From Diploptera punctata (Eukaryota > Arthropoda > Insecta > Blattodea > Blaberidae): a stretch of DNA of 64,000 bases. Below, piece by piece: positions 31,310 to 40,850 of this stretch (position 1 is its first letter; each line of letters begins with the position of its first letter). The stretch spans positions 1,582,001 through 1,646,000 of the forward strand of contig JASPKZ010007297.1 in NCBI GenBank assembly GCA_030220185.1. The letters run 5' to 3'. The translations under genes and the position numbers were made by a program. The notes beneath the pieces were generated by a model. The model searched no databases. It was given only the letters and a program-made list of their open reading frames with translations, and was not told the DNA's origin.

Positions 31310-31770
31310 CCTAACTAAATCAGTGGGAGTATCGAACCCCAAGGTACATGACCGTACAGATATAGGCTCTCCATATATCCCTATCGAGATGTTATGTTTT
31401 ACAATCATTCTCTGTATAATTTACATATCGCAGATCGTTATTAATGTTATTCTCCCACCTCATTCTTGTCCTCCTACCTCTAGTTTTCTTATAAGACTTT
31501 CCATACATCTCGTTCATACCCATTCGTGCCACATGTTCTGCCCATCGCAGTCTACGAGACTTACTGTTTGCACATAAAGATCATGTAGCTCACTGTTATG
31601 TAGTCTTCTTCATTCGCTTGTCTGTTCATCTGACTATAGTCCATAATTTTTCCTAAGAACTTTATTCTCAAATACTCGTAATATTTTCTCCTTCCTTAAA
31701 ATAAGAGTCAATGTTTGACATCCATGTACAGTAATATAACTGGGAGAATAAAAGTTTTAACACATATTGT
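31310..31770 (-). mobile_element. LINE-A, second copy in tandem orientation
   Basis: Same strand as the fragment to its left: 'ctaaatcagtgggagtatcg', 'gttattctcccacctcattc', 'cattcgtgccacatgttctg' and 'ttttcctaagaactttattc'. It ends in 'tgggagaataaaagtttta'. Strongly decayed. Confidence 0.75.
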
Positions 31771-32018
31771 TTTATAATATGGATTTTATCTCATCTCATC
31801 CCTCAACCTGGTGTTATGCTTGACAAGAACATACAATTTTTTGTACTATAGTAACTGCCATTCTTCTCATTTTACTACACCTTATTAAATACCCAAAAAT
31901 TAATGGAAAATCTGAAATTAGCTTAGGAATTAGAAAACTATGAATGTGAATGCTATTTTTGCCTGGAATTCTATGTAATTATATATTTTATCTATTACTA
32001 GACCGGGAAGTGTGGAAG

Positions 32019-32472
32019 AAATAATAGTTTTAAAAAACTAAAAGAACACGCTTTATTCGAAAATTGAAAAATGAAAAATAATTTTAATTTCCAATACGCT
32101 TGGGATAAAATAAAGTGGTCAACAAAAGAATCATCTCCAACACATATAGAATAAAACTACAGTTATCAACAAAAAGAAAATAATTTTACCATCAAAAGCG
32201 TGGGGTGCTCTATATCAATTAATATATTTGATAATAAACAGATATTGGTAAAAGTAAGCTCTCTAAGAAGAAAATGTAAAAATCATGAAAGTCACCCCAC
32301 GCTTTTGATGGTAAAATTATTTTCTTTTTGTTGATAACTCTAATTTTATTCTATATGTGTTGGAGATGATTTTTTTGTTGACCACTTTATTTTATCCCAA
32401 GCGTATTGGAAATTAAAATTATTTTTCATTTTTCAGTTTTCGAATAAAGCGTTTTTTAAAACTATTATTTAT
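32019..32472. mobile_element. Foldback element with ~180 bp arms
   Basis: The left arm (32019-32202) and right arm (32294-32472) are complementary for almost all of their length: 'ccaatacgcttgggataaaa', 'aacacatatagaataaaa', 'ttttaccatcaaaagcgtgg'. The spacer is about 90 bp. No coding. An 11 bp insertion in the left arm ('aaagaacacg' area) is the main difference. No target duplication was detected. Confidence 0.8.
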
Positions 32473-32571
32473 TTTTTAGTTTCAATATTTTACAGAATAA
32501 GATAAAAATGTAAATATCTTTAAATTCGATACTATTGTATGAGCTAAAAGTAATACTCTTCTATAAAAAAA

Positions 32572-32668
32572 ACCCTCCCAGCCGGATTTGAACCAGCGAC
32601 GTATGGATTACTGAAATTATATACCAGTAAGAATTTACTGCTCTACAAACTGAGCTCTTACAACGATT
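32572..32668 (-). repeat. Solitary tRNA-like module
   Basis: The complement has D-arm-like 'gctcagtttgtagagc', a T-arm 'gctggttcaaatccggc' with five pairs, and a run of eight T shortly after. The 3' acceptor strand 'tgggagg' has no partner at the 5' side, so it is judged a tRNA pseudogene or SINE head rather than a gene. Confidence 0.55.
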
Positions 32669-32720
32669 GACTAAAAACTCGACAAGTCCGCAACCTATTA
32701 TACCAGTTTTCATTTTTTTT

Positions 32721-33200
32721 TATTTTCGGATGATTCTGGCCAGGATTTTAGAAACAAGATATGAAATTATTGTATTGTCACGGGTCCTCTACACGTATAC
32801 AAAGTTTCAAGTCGATCCAATGTTTCTAAGTAGGTGAAAATCGCGTTGAAAGATTCCGTTACTTTGATACAAAAACACTTTTTTTGATTTTCTGATGATT
32901 ATGGCCAGTATTTTAGAAAAATAAATCTGAAATAATTGTATTGTCACGGGTCCTCTACAAGTATACAAAGTTTCAAGTCGACCCAATATTTCTAAGTGGG
33001 TGAAAATCGCGTTGAAAGATTCCGTTACATTGATACAAAAACACCTTTTTTGATTTTCTGATGATTATGGGCAGGATTTTAGAAAATAAATATGATATTA
33101 TTGTATTGTCACGGGTCCTCTACAAGTGTACAAAGTTTCAAGTCGATCCAATGATTTTGAGTGGGTGAAAATCGCGTTGAAAGATTCCGTTACATACATA
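32721..33200. repeat. ~165 bp tandem repeat, three units
   Basis: 'gatgatt(c/a)tgg(c/g)cag' occurs at 32729, 32894 and 33060. 'gtcacgggtcctctaca' and 'gtgaaaatcgcgttgaaaga' recur in each unit. Units are about 90 percent alike by eye. It passes into a (GATA)n run at 33199. Confidence 0.85.
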
Positions 33201-33224
33201 GATAGATAGATAGATAGATAGATA
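33199..33224. repeat. (GATA)n microsatellite
   Basis: About six GATA units ending the 165 bp array, followed by 'caggtcaagctaatataaag'. Confidence 0.9.
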
Positions 33225-33411
33225 CAGGTCAAGCTAATATAAAGCGTGTAAAAAATTGTATATTTTGGTTGAGAATACCTGTAACACAAACAATCCTGAA
33301 ATAAAAAAAATCTATTACTGTAACAATCAATGACTCTTTAATTCTTAGTTACTAGGCAACAAAGCCTAGACTATATTTTAACAAAACACGCTATCAAATA
33401 CAGGTTCAAAA

Positions 33412-34085
33412 AAAAAACGTAAAATACACTTTTTGCGCGATAGTGCGGTTTGTCGTACTTACAGCAATGGCGACCATGATAGAAATATCTACTTCCAACA
33501 TTTCGGTATTGCCAACCTAAATAACTACATTATAATAAAATAACTAAACTGTAATATTACATATTACAAAACGCGTGTGGGAAATACAATCATTGCCCTC
33601 TATGTATACTACATACAATGTATATACAAAACATATCCAGAAGGTAGTGTCATTATCCATTATACGAAACAATTCACTGCATTTTAAAATTAACTGAACT
33701 TTATTTGAAACAATATAAAACAATAAATACGTACCTGTCGCCATTTTATCACTAAATGGTCTCAAGACCTCGTGTTATTTTATCACTATTGGTCTCGCGG
33801 CCTCCTGTTGTTTCAACTAATAAACATTACCCACACTGTTAACGTTAGTCAATTGTTTATAACGAACGCAAATATTTCCAAATAAAATGTTATTATTTTT
33901 CCATTATTTATTATTTTCAAAACACCTACGGGCGATAAAATTATGTACAACGCACGTTTGTGAAGTGTTTTTTACAGAATTTCGGAAATTAAAAACCTCG
34001 CTTTCGCTCGGTTTTTAAAAATTTTCCTCGATTCTGTAAAACCGACTTTCCAAACTCGCATCGTAATATACTATTTGCGCATGTG
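33412..34085 (-). mobile_element. L element copy 3 (minus)
   Basis: Complement of 15.4 and 17.5 kb: starts 'ttttgcgcgatagtgcgg', contains 'cgccattttatcactaaatg' and ends 'ctcgcatcgtaatatactat'. A segment 'ttttatcacta..ggtctc' is duplicated at 33744-33798. Bases next to the right end (ttgcgcatgtg) resemble the left end, so a weak terminal repeat is possible. Confidence 0.65.
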
Positions 34086-34141
34086 TAAGAATAAAACAAT
34101 GCATATTTTATCTATTAAAATTGTAATTATACATTTTAAAA

Positions 34142-34461
34142 TCCATCGCTGTGGTCTCGAGATAGCGTGCTGCCTTGTCACGCAGTGGGCCCGGGTTCAA
34201 TTCTTGGTCGGGACAGGCTCCAGGGTGAGGGATTTTACGAGTTTTTTTCCTCACCTGTAAGACAAATATCAGGAAGCTTAGGGCCCAACGGTTCCCGAAA
34301 ATAATCATCATCATCCTTATCATTATCATCATCATCATCATCATCATCCTTCACCGGTGTGGAAAGCAACGGGAAGCTACCACGCCTATAATTCCCCAGT
34401 AAAGCTGCAAAGCATAGCATGAAAATGCTATGATTGCAGTGGAAGACCTGCCTTCGGGCAA
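34142..34461 (+). repeat. SINE-A copy, 3' end trimmed
   Basis: Head 'ccatcgctgtggtctcgaga' with B-box-like gggttcaattc, body, (ATC)n and tail to 'gacctgccttcgggca'. It joins LINE-A sequence without the usual 'gaattactatgg' end. The 65 bp left of the head recur at 46569-46630 without a SINE, marking that as its pre-insertion context. Confidence 0.87.
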
Positions 34462-34690
34462 GAATGAGGTGGGAGAATAACATGAAACTAGCACCCAAAA
34501 TTGCAGAATGCAACTACAATGTCCACATTACTCTTTCTCTAGAATGAGGTGGGAGAATAACATTAACTATAATTTGAGGGAAGTAGATTATACAGGGGAT
34601 GATTGGAAAATATTGGCTCAGGATAGGGATATATGGAGAGCTTATGTCCTCGCGGCCATGAACCTACGGATTCGATAGTGCCAGTGAGTT
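34462..34690 (+). mobile_element. LINE-A 3' fragments
   Basis: 'agaatgaggtgggagaataa' occurs twice (34463 and 34542), separated by about 40 bp of foreign sequence. The second continues through YDLREVDYTGDDWKILAQD to 'gccagtgagtta'. It is a local duplication or patchwork insertion. Confidence 0.75.
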
Positions 34691-34900
34691 ATTACTCTTT
34701 CTCTAAACATATCGTTTCCGCAATAAATACATTTAATTAAATATACTAAATATACAACATATACTGAAATACACTGAACGTAGATAAAATATTGCAGACA
34801 ACACGTTACAAAATTAGGTTTAGTAAGTCGCTGCACTCCCTTCGGCCGTGTTCTAACTTGAGCATCTCGTTGCTTTATGCTTTTGTAACTTTTTTTTCAG

Positions 34901-35179
34901 TGCCCAAGTTTGTCCTTTTGGACATTTCTGGTGTTCTCTCCTGGCATTGGCGTAAGTGTAACCCACTGCTGAGGTTGGGGCGCCTGGAAGGCGGGGTTAC
35001 GTTGCGTCGATGATGTGATGGGTGATGATGATGATGATGATAGTGGTGCACCAGGAGAGTCCTTAATCCTAAGCTTAATCTAAGATGAATATGAATGATG
35101 ATGATGATGATGATGATGGCCATATGATGTTCGGGCACCGTTTGGGCTTTAAAGTTTCCTAACATTTGTCTTACGTGAG
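34901..35179 (-). repeat. SINE-B copy lacking its tRNA head
   Basis: Tail 'gtccttttggacatttctgg', 'ggttggggcgcctggaaggc', 'aagcttaatctaagatgaat', body to 'tttgtcttacgtgagg'. It is truncated before the tRNA-like part, which would be the 5' end of the RNA, consistent with incomplete reverse transcription. Confidence 0.85.
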
Positions 35180-35214
35180 GATCATTATATTTCATGTTCA
35201 TATTATACATTTCT

Positions 35215-35535
35215 AAATAAGTGCCGCTTCATCAGACTATCTGACACACATAATCTTGACACTCGATCCCATCAGCACATTATCCTTTATATCCCTCCTC
35301 ATCACACTGTGTATTATTCATTATCTTTTACGGTATCACTTACCAAAATATGGAATTCCCTTCCGTCCATGTCAGAGACTGTCAAACTATAACATCCTTC
35401 AAAAACAAACTAAAGAATTATTTAATGACACACTAACGTATACACCTCACTGATAGTATTCTCTTAACAATTAATCAATTTAATCATTTATGAAAATAAT
35501 ATTAAGATTAACAAATATTTTCATTTGTTTTGTTT
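35215..35535 (+). mobile_element. LINE-F C-terminal and 3' fragment
   Basis: Plus strand gives FRLIRLSDTHNLDTRSHQH, HTVYYSLSFTVSLTKIWNSL and PSMSETVKL, then 'tatacacctcactgatag'. Same family as 11.8-12.1 and 45.4-45.9 kb. The open frame starting at 35525 takes its ATG from this LINE-F end, not from LINE-A. Confidence 0.65.
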
Positions 35536-36343
35536 AAAAAAGAGGCAAAACAAGAAATGGTTTGATGAGGAATGTGCCGACATTGTAAAGAAAAGAAAGC
35601 TAGCAAAAATGAAATGGTTACACGAGCCAAATGAGGTAAATTTAGAGCAATTGGGTAGTGTTAGACGGGAAACCACCAAGTTACTAAAGAGTAAGAAGAG
35701 GGAATATTTGAGAGAGAAGATTAATGACCTTGAAATGAATGCAAAAAATAGGAACATTAGAGAATTATATCAGGGAATTAGTATAGAGAAGAAAGGGTTT
35801 CAGGCTAGAACAAACATAATTCGGAATGAAAATGGGGATATGATTGCAGATTCCAAGAGTATATTAAATAGATGGAAAAGTTATTTTAATCAGCTATTAA
35901 ATGTACATACAGAACAGGACATTGAGGAGGATAAGTTACAGACAGCAGAAATGCTAGTCGCAGAGCCAAGTGCATTAGAGGTTGAAATGGCGATTGAAAA
36001 ATTGAAGATGTATAAAGCATCAGGTTCAGATGAGATCCCAGCAGAACTGATAAAATCAGGGGGAGAAAAATTGATGGACAAGATACGCTGGTTGCTTAGT
36101 ATGATTTGGGAAAAAGAAGCTCTTCCAGATGAATGGAAGGAATCAATTATCGTACCAATTTATAAGAAAGGAGATAAAACTGATTGCAACAACTATAGGG
36201 GCATCTCATTACTTTCAACTTCGTACAAAATTCTAACAAATATATTAGTAAGCAGACTTACTCCCTATATTGATGACATTCTAGGAGATCATCATGTGCA
36301 TTTAGAAGAAACAGGTCTACAACAGATCAGATTTTTAGTATAA
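35536..36343 (+). pseudogene. LINE-A reverse transcriptase, N-terminal part
   Basis: The open frame covers the connector WFDEECADIVKKRKLAKMKW, a helical Lys/Glu-rich stretch, then RT fingers: KASGSDEIPAELIKSGGEKL, EWKESIIVPIYKKGDKTDCN and NNYRGISLLSTSYKILTNIL (RT motifs 0 to 2). It leaves the true frame near 36298; the other frame shows RRNRSTTDQIFSIRQILEKK. The endonuclease is missing because the copy is 5'-truncated. Confidence 0.88.
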
Positions 36344-36362
36344 GACAGATTTTAGAAAAGAA

Positions 36363-36851
36363 ATGGAATATAATGGTACTGTACATCAACTATATGTAGA
36401 CTTCAAAAAAGCATATGATTCAATTAAGAGGGAGAAGTTATATAGTATCCTGCTGGAGTTCGGAATTCCTAAAAAGTTAGTTAGACTTATACGAATGTGT
36501 CTAAATGGCTCAACGAGTAGGGTGCGTGTAGGCAAACAGTTTTCAGACACTTTTGAAATCCAGAATGGGTTGAAGCAAGGAGATGCACTATCTCCTCTAC
36601 TATTTAATTTTGTACTAGAGCATGCCATTAAATCTTTAGAGAATGAGGAAGGCTTACAACTGAATGGTATTAATAAGCTGTTAGTTTATGCTGATGATGT
36701 AGTACTACTGGCCGATAGCGAGGAGATACTAAAGGCAAACACGCACACACTATTGAGTAACACTAAGAAATTAGGACTGGAAGTAAATATCAGTAAAACT
36801 AAATATGGGTCACACGTAGAAATACATTATATAATGGAAATGGACAGCTAA
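36363..36851 (+). pseudogene. LINE-A reverse transcriptase, palm motifs A to D
   Basis: Frame shows motif A LYVDFKKAYDSIKREKLY (first catalytic Asp), motif B NGLKQGDALSPLLFNFVLE, motif C LLVYADDVVLLADS (the YADD catalytic pair) and motif D KLGLEVNISKTKY. All catalytic residues look intact. The frame is lost after KTKY, about 36805, and resumes in the next segment. Confidence 0.9.
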
Positions 36852-36877
36852 TAACAAATGAGGGAAATTTTGAGGAA

Positions 36878-37489
36878 TTGGCTGAATTCAAATACCTAGG
36901 AACAATAATCACAAATAGGAATGAGATGCACAAAGAAATTAAACATAGGCTCAATTCTGGAAATGCATGCTATTATGTATTGCAGAGACTTTTGATGTCC
37001 CAACTCCTTTCAAAAAACGTTAAGCTGAAAATATATAAAACTATTATTCTACCAGTTATATTATATGGGTGCGAAACATGGACTCTTACTTTAAGGGAGG
37101 AAAGGAGATTACGAGTATTTGAGAATAAAGTTCTTAGGAAAATTTTTGGACCAAGAGAGATGAACAGACAGGTGAATGGAGAACTACATAACAATGAACT
37201 ACATGGTCTTTATAGGAAGCCATATATAATAAGAACAGTTAAGTCCCGTAGACTGCGATGGGCAGGACATGTTGCGCGTATGGGGAATGAAAGACGTGCA
37301 TGGAAACTTCTTGTAGGAAAGCCAGAAGGAAAACGCCCAGTTGGTAGACCAAGAATGAGGTGGGAGAACAACATTAACTATGATTTGAGGGAAGTAGATT
37401 ATACAGGGAATGATTGGAAAGCATTAGCTCAGGATAGGGATATATGGAGAGCTTATGTCCGTGCGGCCATGAACCTACGGGTTCGATAG
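36878..37489 (+). pseudogene. LINE-A ORF2 C-terminal part
   Basis: Open for 203 codons: EFKYLGTIITNRNEMHKEIK, NSGNACYYVLQRLLMSQLLS, 'YKTIILPVILYGCETWTLTL', RLRWAGHVARMGNERRAWKL, GKRPVGRPRMRWENNINYDL and ALAQDRDIWRAYVRAAMNLR to the stop at 37487. This is the reference for all truncated LINE-A copies. The ATG shown is internal to the polyprotein. Confidence 0.9.
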
Positions 37490-37611
37490 TGCCAGTGAGT
37501 AAGTAAGTAAGTTTGTTTTAAATGTTGTATAATCGTAAAATTAGTTTTCAATATCTCATTATTTTTTATATACATTAGACAGGGACAATTTAATATGTCT
37601 TGCTTGTATAG

Positions 37612-38217
37612 TAAAGTAAAGTGATCCCACAACAGGCCCGGAGGCCCTTGGGGTAGTAGGAGGTTAAGGCTCCCACATTTTTCTAGACAATCGGCACTTT
37701 ATGTCAGTCGGGTTGTCAGCCCTGCGTGACGGCCGCCTTTAGCCCCAGAACAAGCATCTGGTACTCATTTCCGTTAGAGGCTGAGTCAACCCCAGGGCCA
37801 TAGTGCCGCCAGAGGGTTTGGGTCAATTTAAAAATCCTGACCCCAACGGGACTTGAACCCTCGACCCTCCGGCTTGTAGCTCAGTGCCTTAACTACTATG
37901 CTACGGCGTGCCCCCAAAAATAAAGCGATCCCACAACAGGCCCGGAGGCCCTTGGGGTAGTAGGAGGTTAAGGCTCCCACATTTTCTAGACAATCGGCAC
38001 TTTATGTCAGCCGGGTTGTCAGCCCTGCGTGACGGCCGCCTGTACCCCAGAACAAGCGCCTGGTACTCATTTCCGTTAGAGGCTGAGTCGACCCCAGGAC
38101 CATAGTGCCGCCAGAGGGTTTGGGTCAGTTTAAAAATCCTGACCCCAACGGGACTTGAACCCTCGACCCTCCGGCTTGTAGCTCAATGCCTTAACCACTA
38201 CGCTACGGCGTGCCCCT
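37612..38217 (-). repeat. SINE-E head-to-tail dimer with one 8 bp TSD
   Basis: Two SINE-E units follow one another in the same orientation: 37612-37915 and 37916-38217, each from 'gtgatcccacaacaggccc' to 'taCgctacggcgtgcccc'. A junction 'cccccaaaaataaagcg' links them. Only one duplicated pair, cttgtata (37603-37610 and 38218-38225), brackets both, so the pair may have inserted as a dimer. B-box-like gggacttgaaccc is kept in both. Confidence 0.85.
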
Positions 38218-38445
38218 CTTGTATACATTTTATTATTAGTTTTAGTCTTAATTTTAACTAACATTAACTGGTTGCATTATAAGATCGTAATATAAAAGAT
38301 ATTATCTTTTTGATCAATTTTTTATTTATTATTTAATATTAGAGTTAACTGAGATTGTTGTATTCTGATGTAATATATGTTTGTCTTGGTGAGTGACCAC
38401 ATGGCCTTAATTCCACCAGGCTAAATAAATCTGATTGCTGAAAAA
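38217..38445 (+). mobile_element. LINE-F 3' end
   Basis: 'ttattagttttagtcttaat', 'tgtaatatatgtttgtcttg' and the terminus 'ttccaccaggctaaataaat' match, inverted, 9.4-9.65 kb. The SINE-E dimer sits at its left edge. Confidence 0.7.
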
Positions 38446-38564
38446 ACCTACTCCATAAATTATGACGAAATATCTTGTGATTTCCTGTATTTTCTGTCAT
38501 GACTGATTTTGAGATTGAACCCCTAATATGATGTCACATATGTAAGTATATCATCATCATCATC

Positions 38565-38800
38565 ATCATCATCAATTACAGTCAGGGGATTAGGCCATTG
38601 ACCTGTTCCGCTTCAGGATAGAAATTGATCCCTCCATCGCTTCTTAGGTCTTCCTGGGTATCTTTGTCCTGTGGGTCTGTAAGTTAATAGCTTCAGAGGT
38701 AGTCTATTGTTTGGCATTCTAAGGAGGTGTTCATGCCAATTATTTTGGTATATTTTGATGGTTTCAGTTATTGCTGGTGTGTTGAGAACTTCGCGGATAT
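38565..38800 (-). pseudogene. LINE C-terminal remnant
   Basis: Minus frame within 38613-38948: ITETIKIYQNNWHEHLLRMP, NNRLPLKLLTYRPTGQRYPG and RPKKRWRDQFLS, followed by a (GAT)n tail at the left (38551-38573 as 'atc' repeats). It uses the same C-terminal layout as the other LINEs, but is a separate family. Confidence 0.75.
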
Positions 38801-38820
38801 ATGATTTGTGTAAAATTATA

Positions 38821-39336
38821 CATTCAGAATACGCATTATAGACTTCTAGGGGTTGTAGAGGGGACTTAGTAGATAAAGTGTTGATAAGGAACCCATGTCC
38901 GGAAACGTACCATTTGGATGTAAAATAGATTTGAAAATAGAAACACATCGGGCTGGTATGTGTTTCAGAATAAGTATTACAGGCTTCTAGGGGTTGTACT
39001 ACAAGTATGATTCAACGTGGTGACCCTGTTGTGCATTGCACAAAGTGTACCAGCGACGCATGTTTTCATACACACGCCCCACAATACCTGGTGTGTGCTC
39101 AATAATTTCTGCTGCCGCCAGAATTCGTGCAAGAAGATCATCCGCCGACTCAACAGAAATCTAATACTTATTCTGAAACACAAGACACACGATATCAGTC
39201 CATTGTGTTTCGATCTTCAAACTGATTTTATATCGAAGTGGTACGTTTCCGGACATGTGTTCCTCATCAAAACTTTATCTACTAAGTCCCCTCTACAACC
39301 CCTAAAAGTCTGTAATACTTATTATGAAATACTCTG
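38821..39336 (-). mobile_element. Deleted mariner-like element with ~125 bp TIRs
   Basis: Inverted arms 38825-38949 and 39208-39333 ('aggggttgtagaggggactt', 'tagtagataaagt', 'tccggaaacgtacca'). The outer ends are bordered by TA (38819-38820, 39337-39338). Inside is a second, perfect 19 bp inverted pair (38959-38977 and 39162-39180) around a transposase scrap. The structure suggests repeated internal deletion of a longer Tc1/mariner relative. Confidence 0.75.
38999..39160 (-). pseudogene. Transposase C-terminal scrap (54 codons)
   Basis: Minus frame starts ISVESADDLLARILAAAEII, continues EHTPGIVGRVYENMRRW and ends GHHVESYL then stop. Spacing of 'DLLARI...AAAEII..TPGI' matches the C-terminus of the mariner-like family here ('SEEDLVARIVSTAAEI' at 55.2 kb). 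No catalytic residues remain. The stop lies directly at a copy of the inverted repeat, as at the 3' end of intact mariners. Confidence 0.65.
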
Positions 39337-39454
39337 TATATTTGTTTACCTTTACGTTACATACAGCATTTTGAAACATTTTTACCGTTACTTTTGATAT
39401 TACATATTTGGTACATATTTTCAGTCTTTTTTGTTACATATTTATGTACATATT

Positions 39455-39993
39455 TCACAGCGTAATCTGTGTATATATAAAAATGGATTTATGTATGTCT
39501 GTTTGCTTGTCCTTTATGCGCTGCCATACCGTTCATCCGATTGTGATTTTTTTTTGCAAAATGTTCAGGAGGTTCCCGGGAGGGTTTTAGGCTAAAAGAG
39601 ATTTATAATAATCAACTCATACAAATCATCCATTTTAGTGAAAAACGTGAAAAAATAGCTTTTTTGGACGCTTAAATGCTTATGCTGCCTAAACCATAAC
39701 AAATTCATCAAATTAATGTACACATAATTGAATATCTCAAAAAGCTCTACAAAAAATCTGCGACAGCATATGTCTATCTTTTACGGATAACTCTCTATAA
39801 CGAATATTGTATTTCAGTTAATTTATGCCAAGAAGATCGGGATAAATAGATTACCGGGCAATTAGCATGGGGTATCTTAAAATAATTACGATATAAGTTT
39901 GTAATTACTTTTCATTCTACTTATCCAACTAAACATAAAACCACATTTAATTTATTTAGGCGCAGCAGCGCACACCAAGTATTATTAGTTAGT
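39455..39993 (+). mobile_element. Helitron-like element
   Basis: 'tatatataaaaatggattta' start, 'ttatgcgctgccataccgtt', 'gcaaaatgttcaggaggttc', and terminus 'gcagcgcacaccaagtat' then 'tagttag'. Same layout as at 58.14-58.91 kb. Non-coding. Confidence 0.5.
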
Positions 39994-40177
39994 ATTACAT
40001 AAAAATCCGGATTCTAAGACTGTGTCATGTCTGCTGCTTGAAGCAGTGAATGTTCTTTGTGGGAGTTGAACCAAAGTTTGCTTGTTATCGTGTTCCTTCA
40101 AGCTATTCAAAACATTGTGATCCTTAACCTGGTCCTTCTAGAAAAGTTTCCTTCTACAGCAACTAGATAACAATGAT

Positions 40178-40259
<82 letters not shown>
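40178..40259. repeat. (AAT)n microsatellite
   Basis: About 27 uninterrupted AAT units. Confidence 0.95.
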
Positions 40260-40263
<4 letters not shown>

Positions 40264-40317
40264 TTCTTTGTTATAATTCGTTAACAGTAACAAATTGGGA
40301 TAGGAACTTAACATCAA

Positions 40318-40770
40318 TCCTTCTTCTTCTTCTTCTTCTTCACGATTTAGGCTTATTTACCAGCCTGTTCCGGCTCCAAATTGCTGCTCTTTCCATCTTT
40401 TCCTTGGTCTTCCCAAACTTCTTCCTCGTGGTGAATAGTTGTATGCTGCTTTTGGTATTCTATTCTCAGTCATCCTTGCCAAGTGTTCTTTCCAGTTTGT
40501 TCTGTATTTCTCTATTGTTGAGTTTAATCCCTCTATTTTTAGCTGTTTTCTTATTTCTGTGTTATGTATTTTGTCTGTTCTTTGATATCCTGCTATTGGT
40601 CTGAGGAATCTCATTTCAGCAGCTTGTATCCTGGCAGATTGTTGTGTTGTCACTGTCCATGTTTCGGATCCATAAGTAATAATAGGCACTGCCATTGTCT
40701 TGTATAATTTCATTATAGAGTCTTTCCTGGCTTAATTTTTCAAAGTTATTTTTAGAGTACCTGTTATATA
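40318..40770 (-). pseudogene. LINE-B C-terminal remnant
   Basis: Minus frame 40357-40713: LYKTMAVPIITYGSETWTVT, QAAEMRFLRPIAGYQRTDKI, YRTNWKEHLARMTENRIPKA and RGRSLGRPRKRWKEQQFGAG. It ends in a (GAA)n tail (complement 'ttcttcttcttcttc' at 40321). Cleaner than the 18.2 kb copy but without the RT core. Confidence 0.85.
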
Positions 40771-40850
40771 ATTAAACTTATTAACAGCAATAAAATTAAA
40801 AATATGTTCTCACATAGAAACACGTAATTATAATGGAGAAATATTTTTAA

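Larger units (their letters stand above)
35536..37511 (+). mobile_element. LINE-A, longest copy (RT to 3' tail)
   Basis: About 2 kb of a LINE lacking its endonuclease. It spans the connector (KKWFDEEC), the RT fingers and palm, the C-terminal region and the tetranucleotide tail 'cagtgagtaagtaagtaagt'. Three frameshifts split it (near 36298, 36363 and 36810). The protein would nick DNA and copy its own RNA when whole. The short non-poly(A) tail and RT signature fit an RTE-like clade. The right flank at 37512 shows no duplicate of the left. Confidence 0.9.

Noticed and set aside
32572..32668. Possible functional tRNA gene (minus)
   Set aside because: D- and T-arms look good but the acceptor stem does not pair; treated as a tRNA-like module.
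32721..33200. CRISPR-like array
   Set aside because: Units are directly adjacent 165 bp tandem repeats without spacers, in a eukaryotic context.
35525..35560. ATG at 35525 as the LINE-A start
   Set aside because: The first residues come from the neighbouring LINE-F 3' end. LINE-A similarity begins at about 35536 without its own start, because the copy is 5'-truncated.
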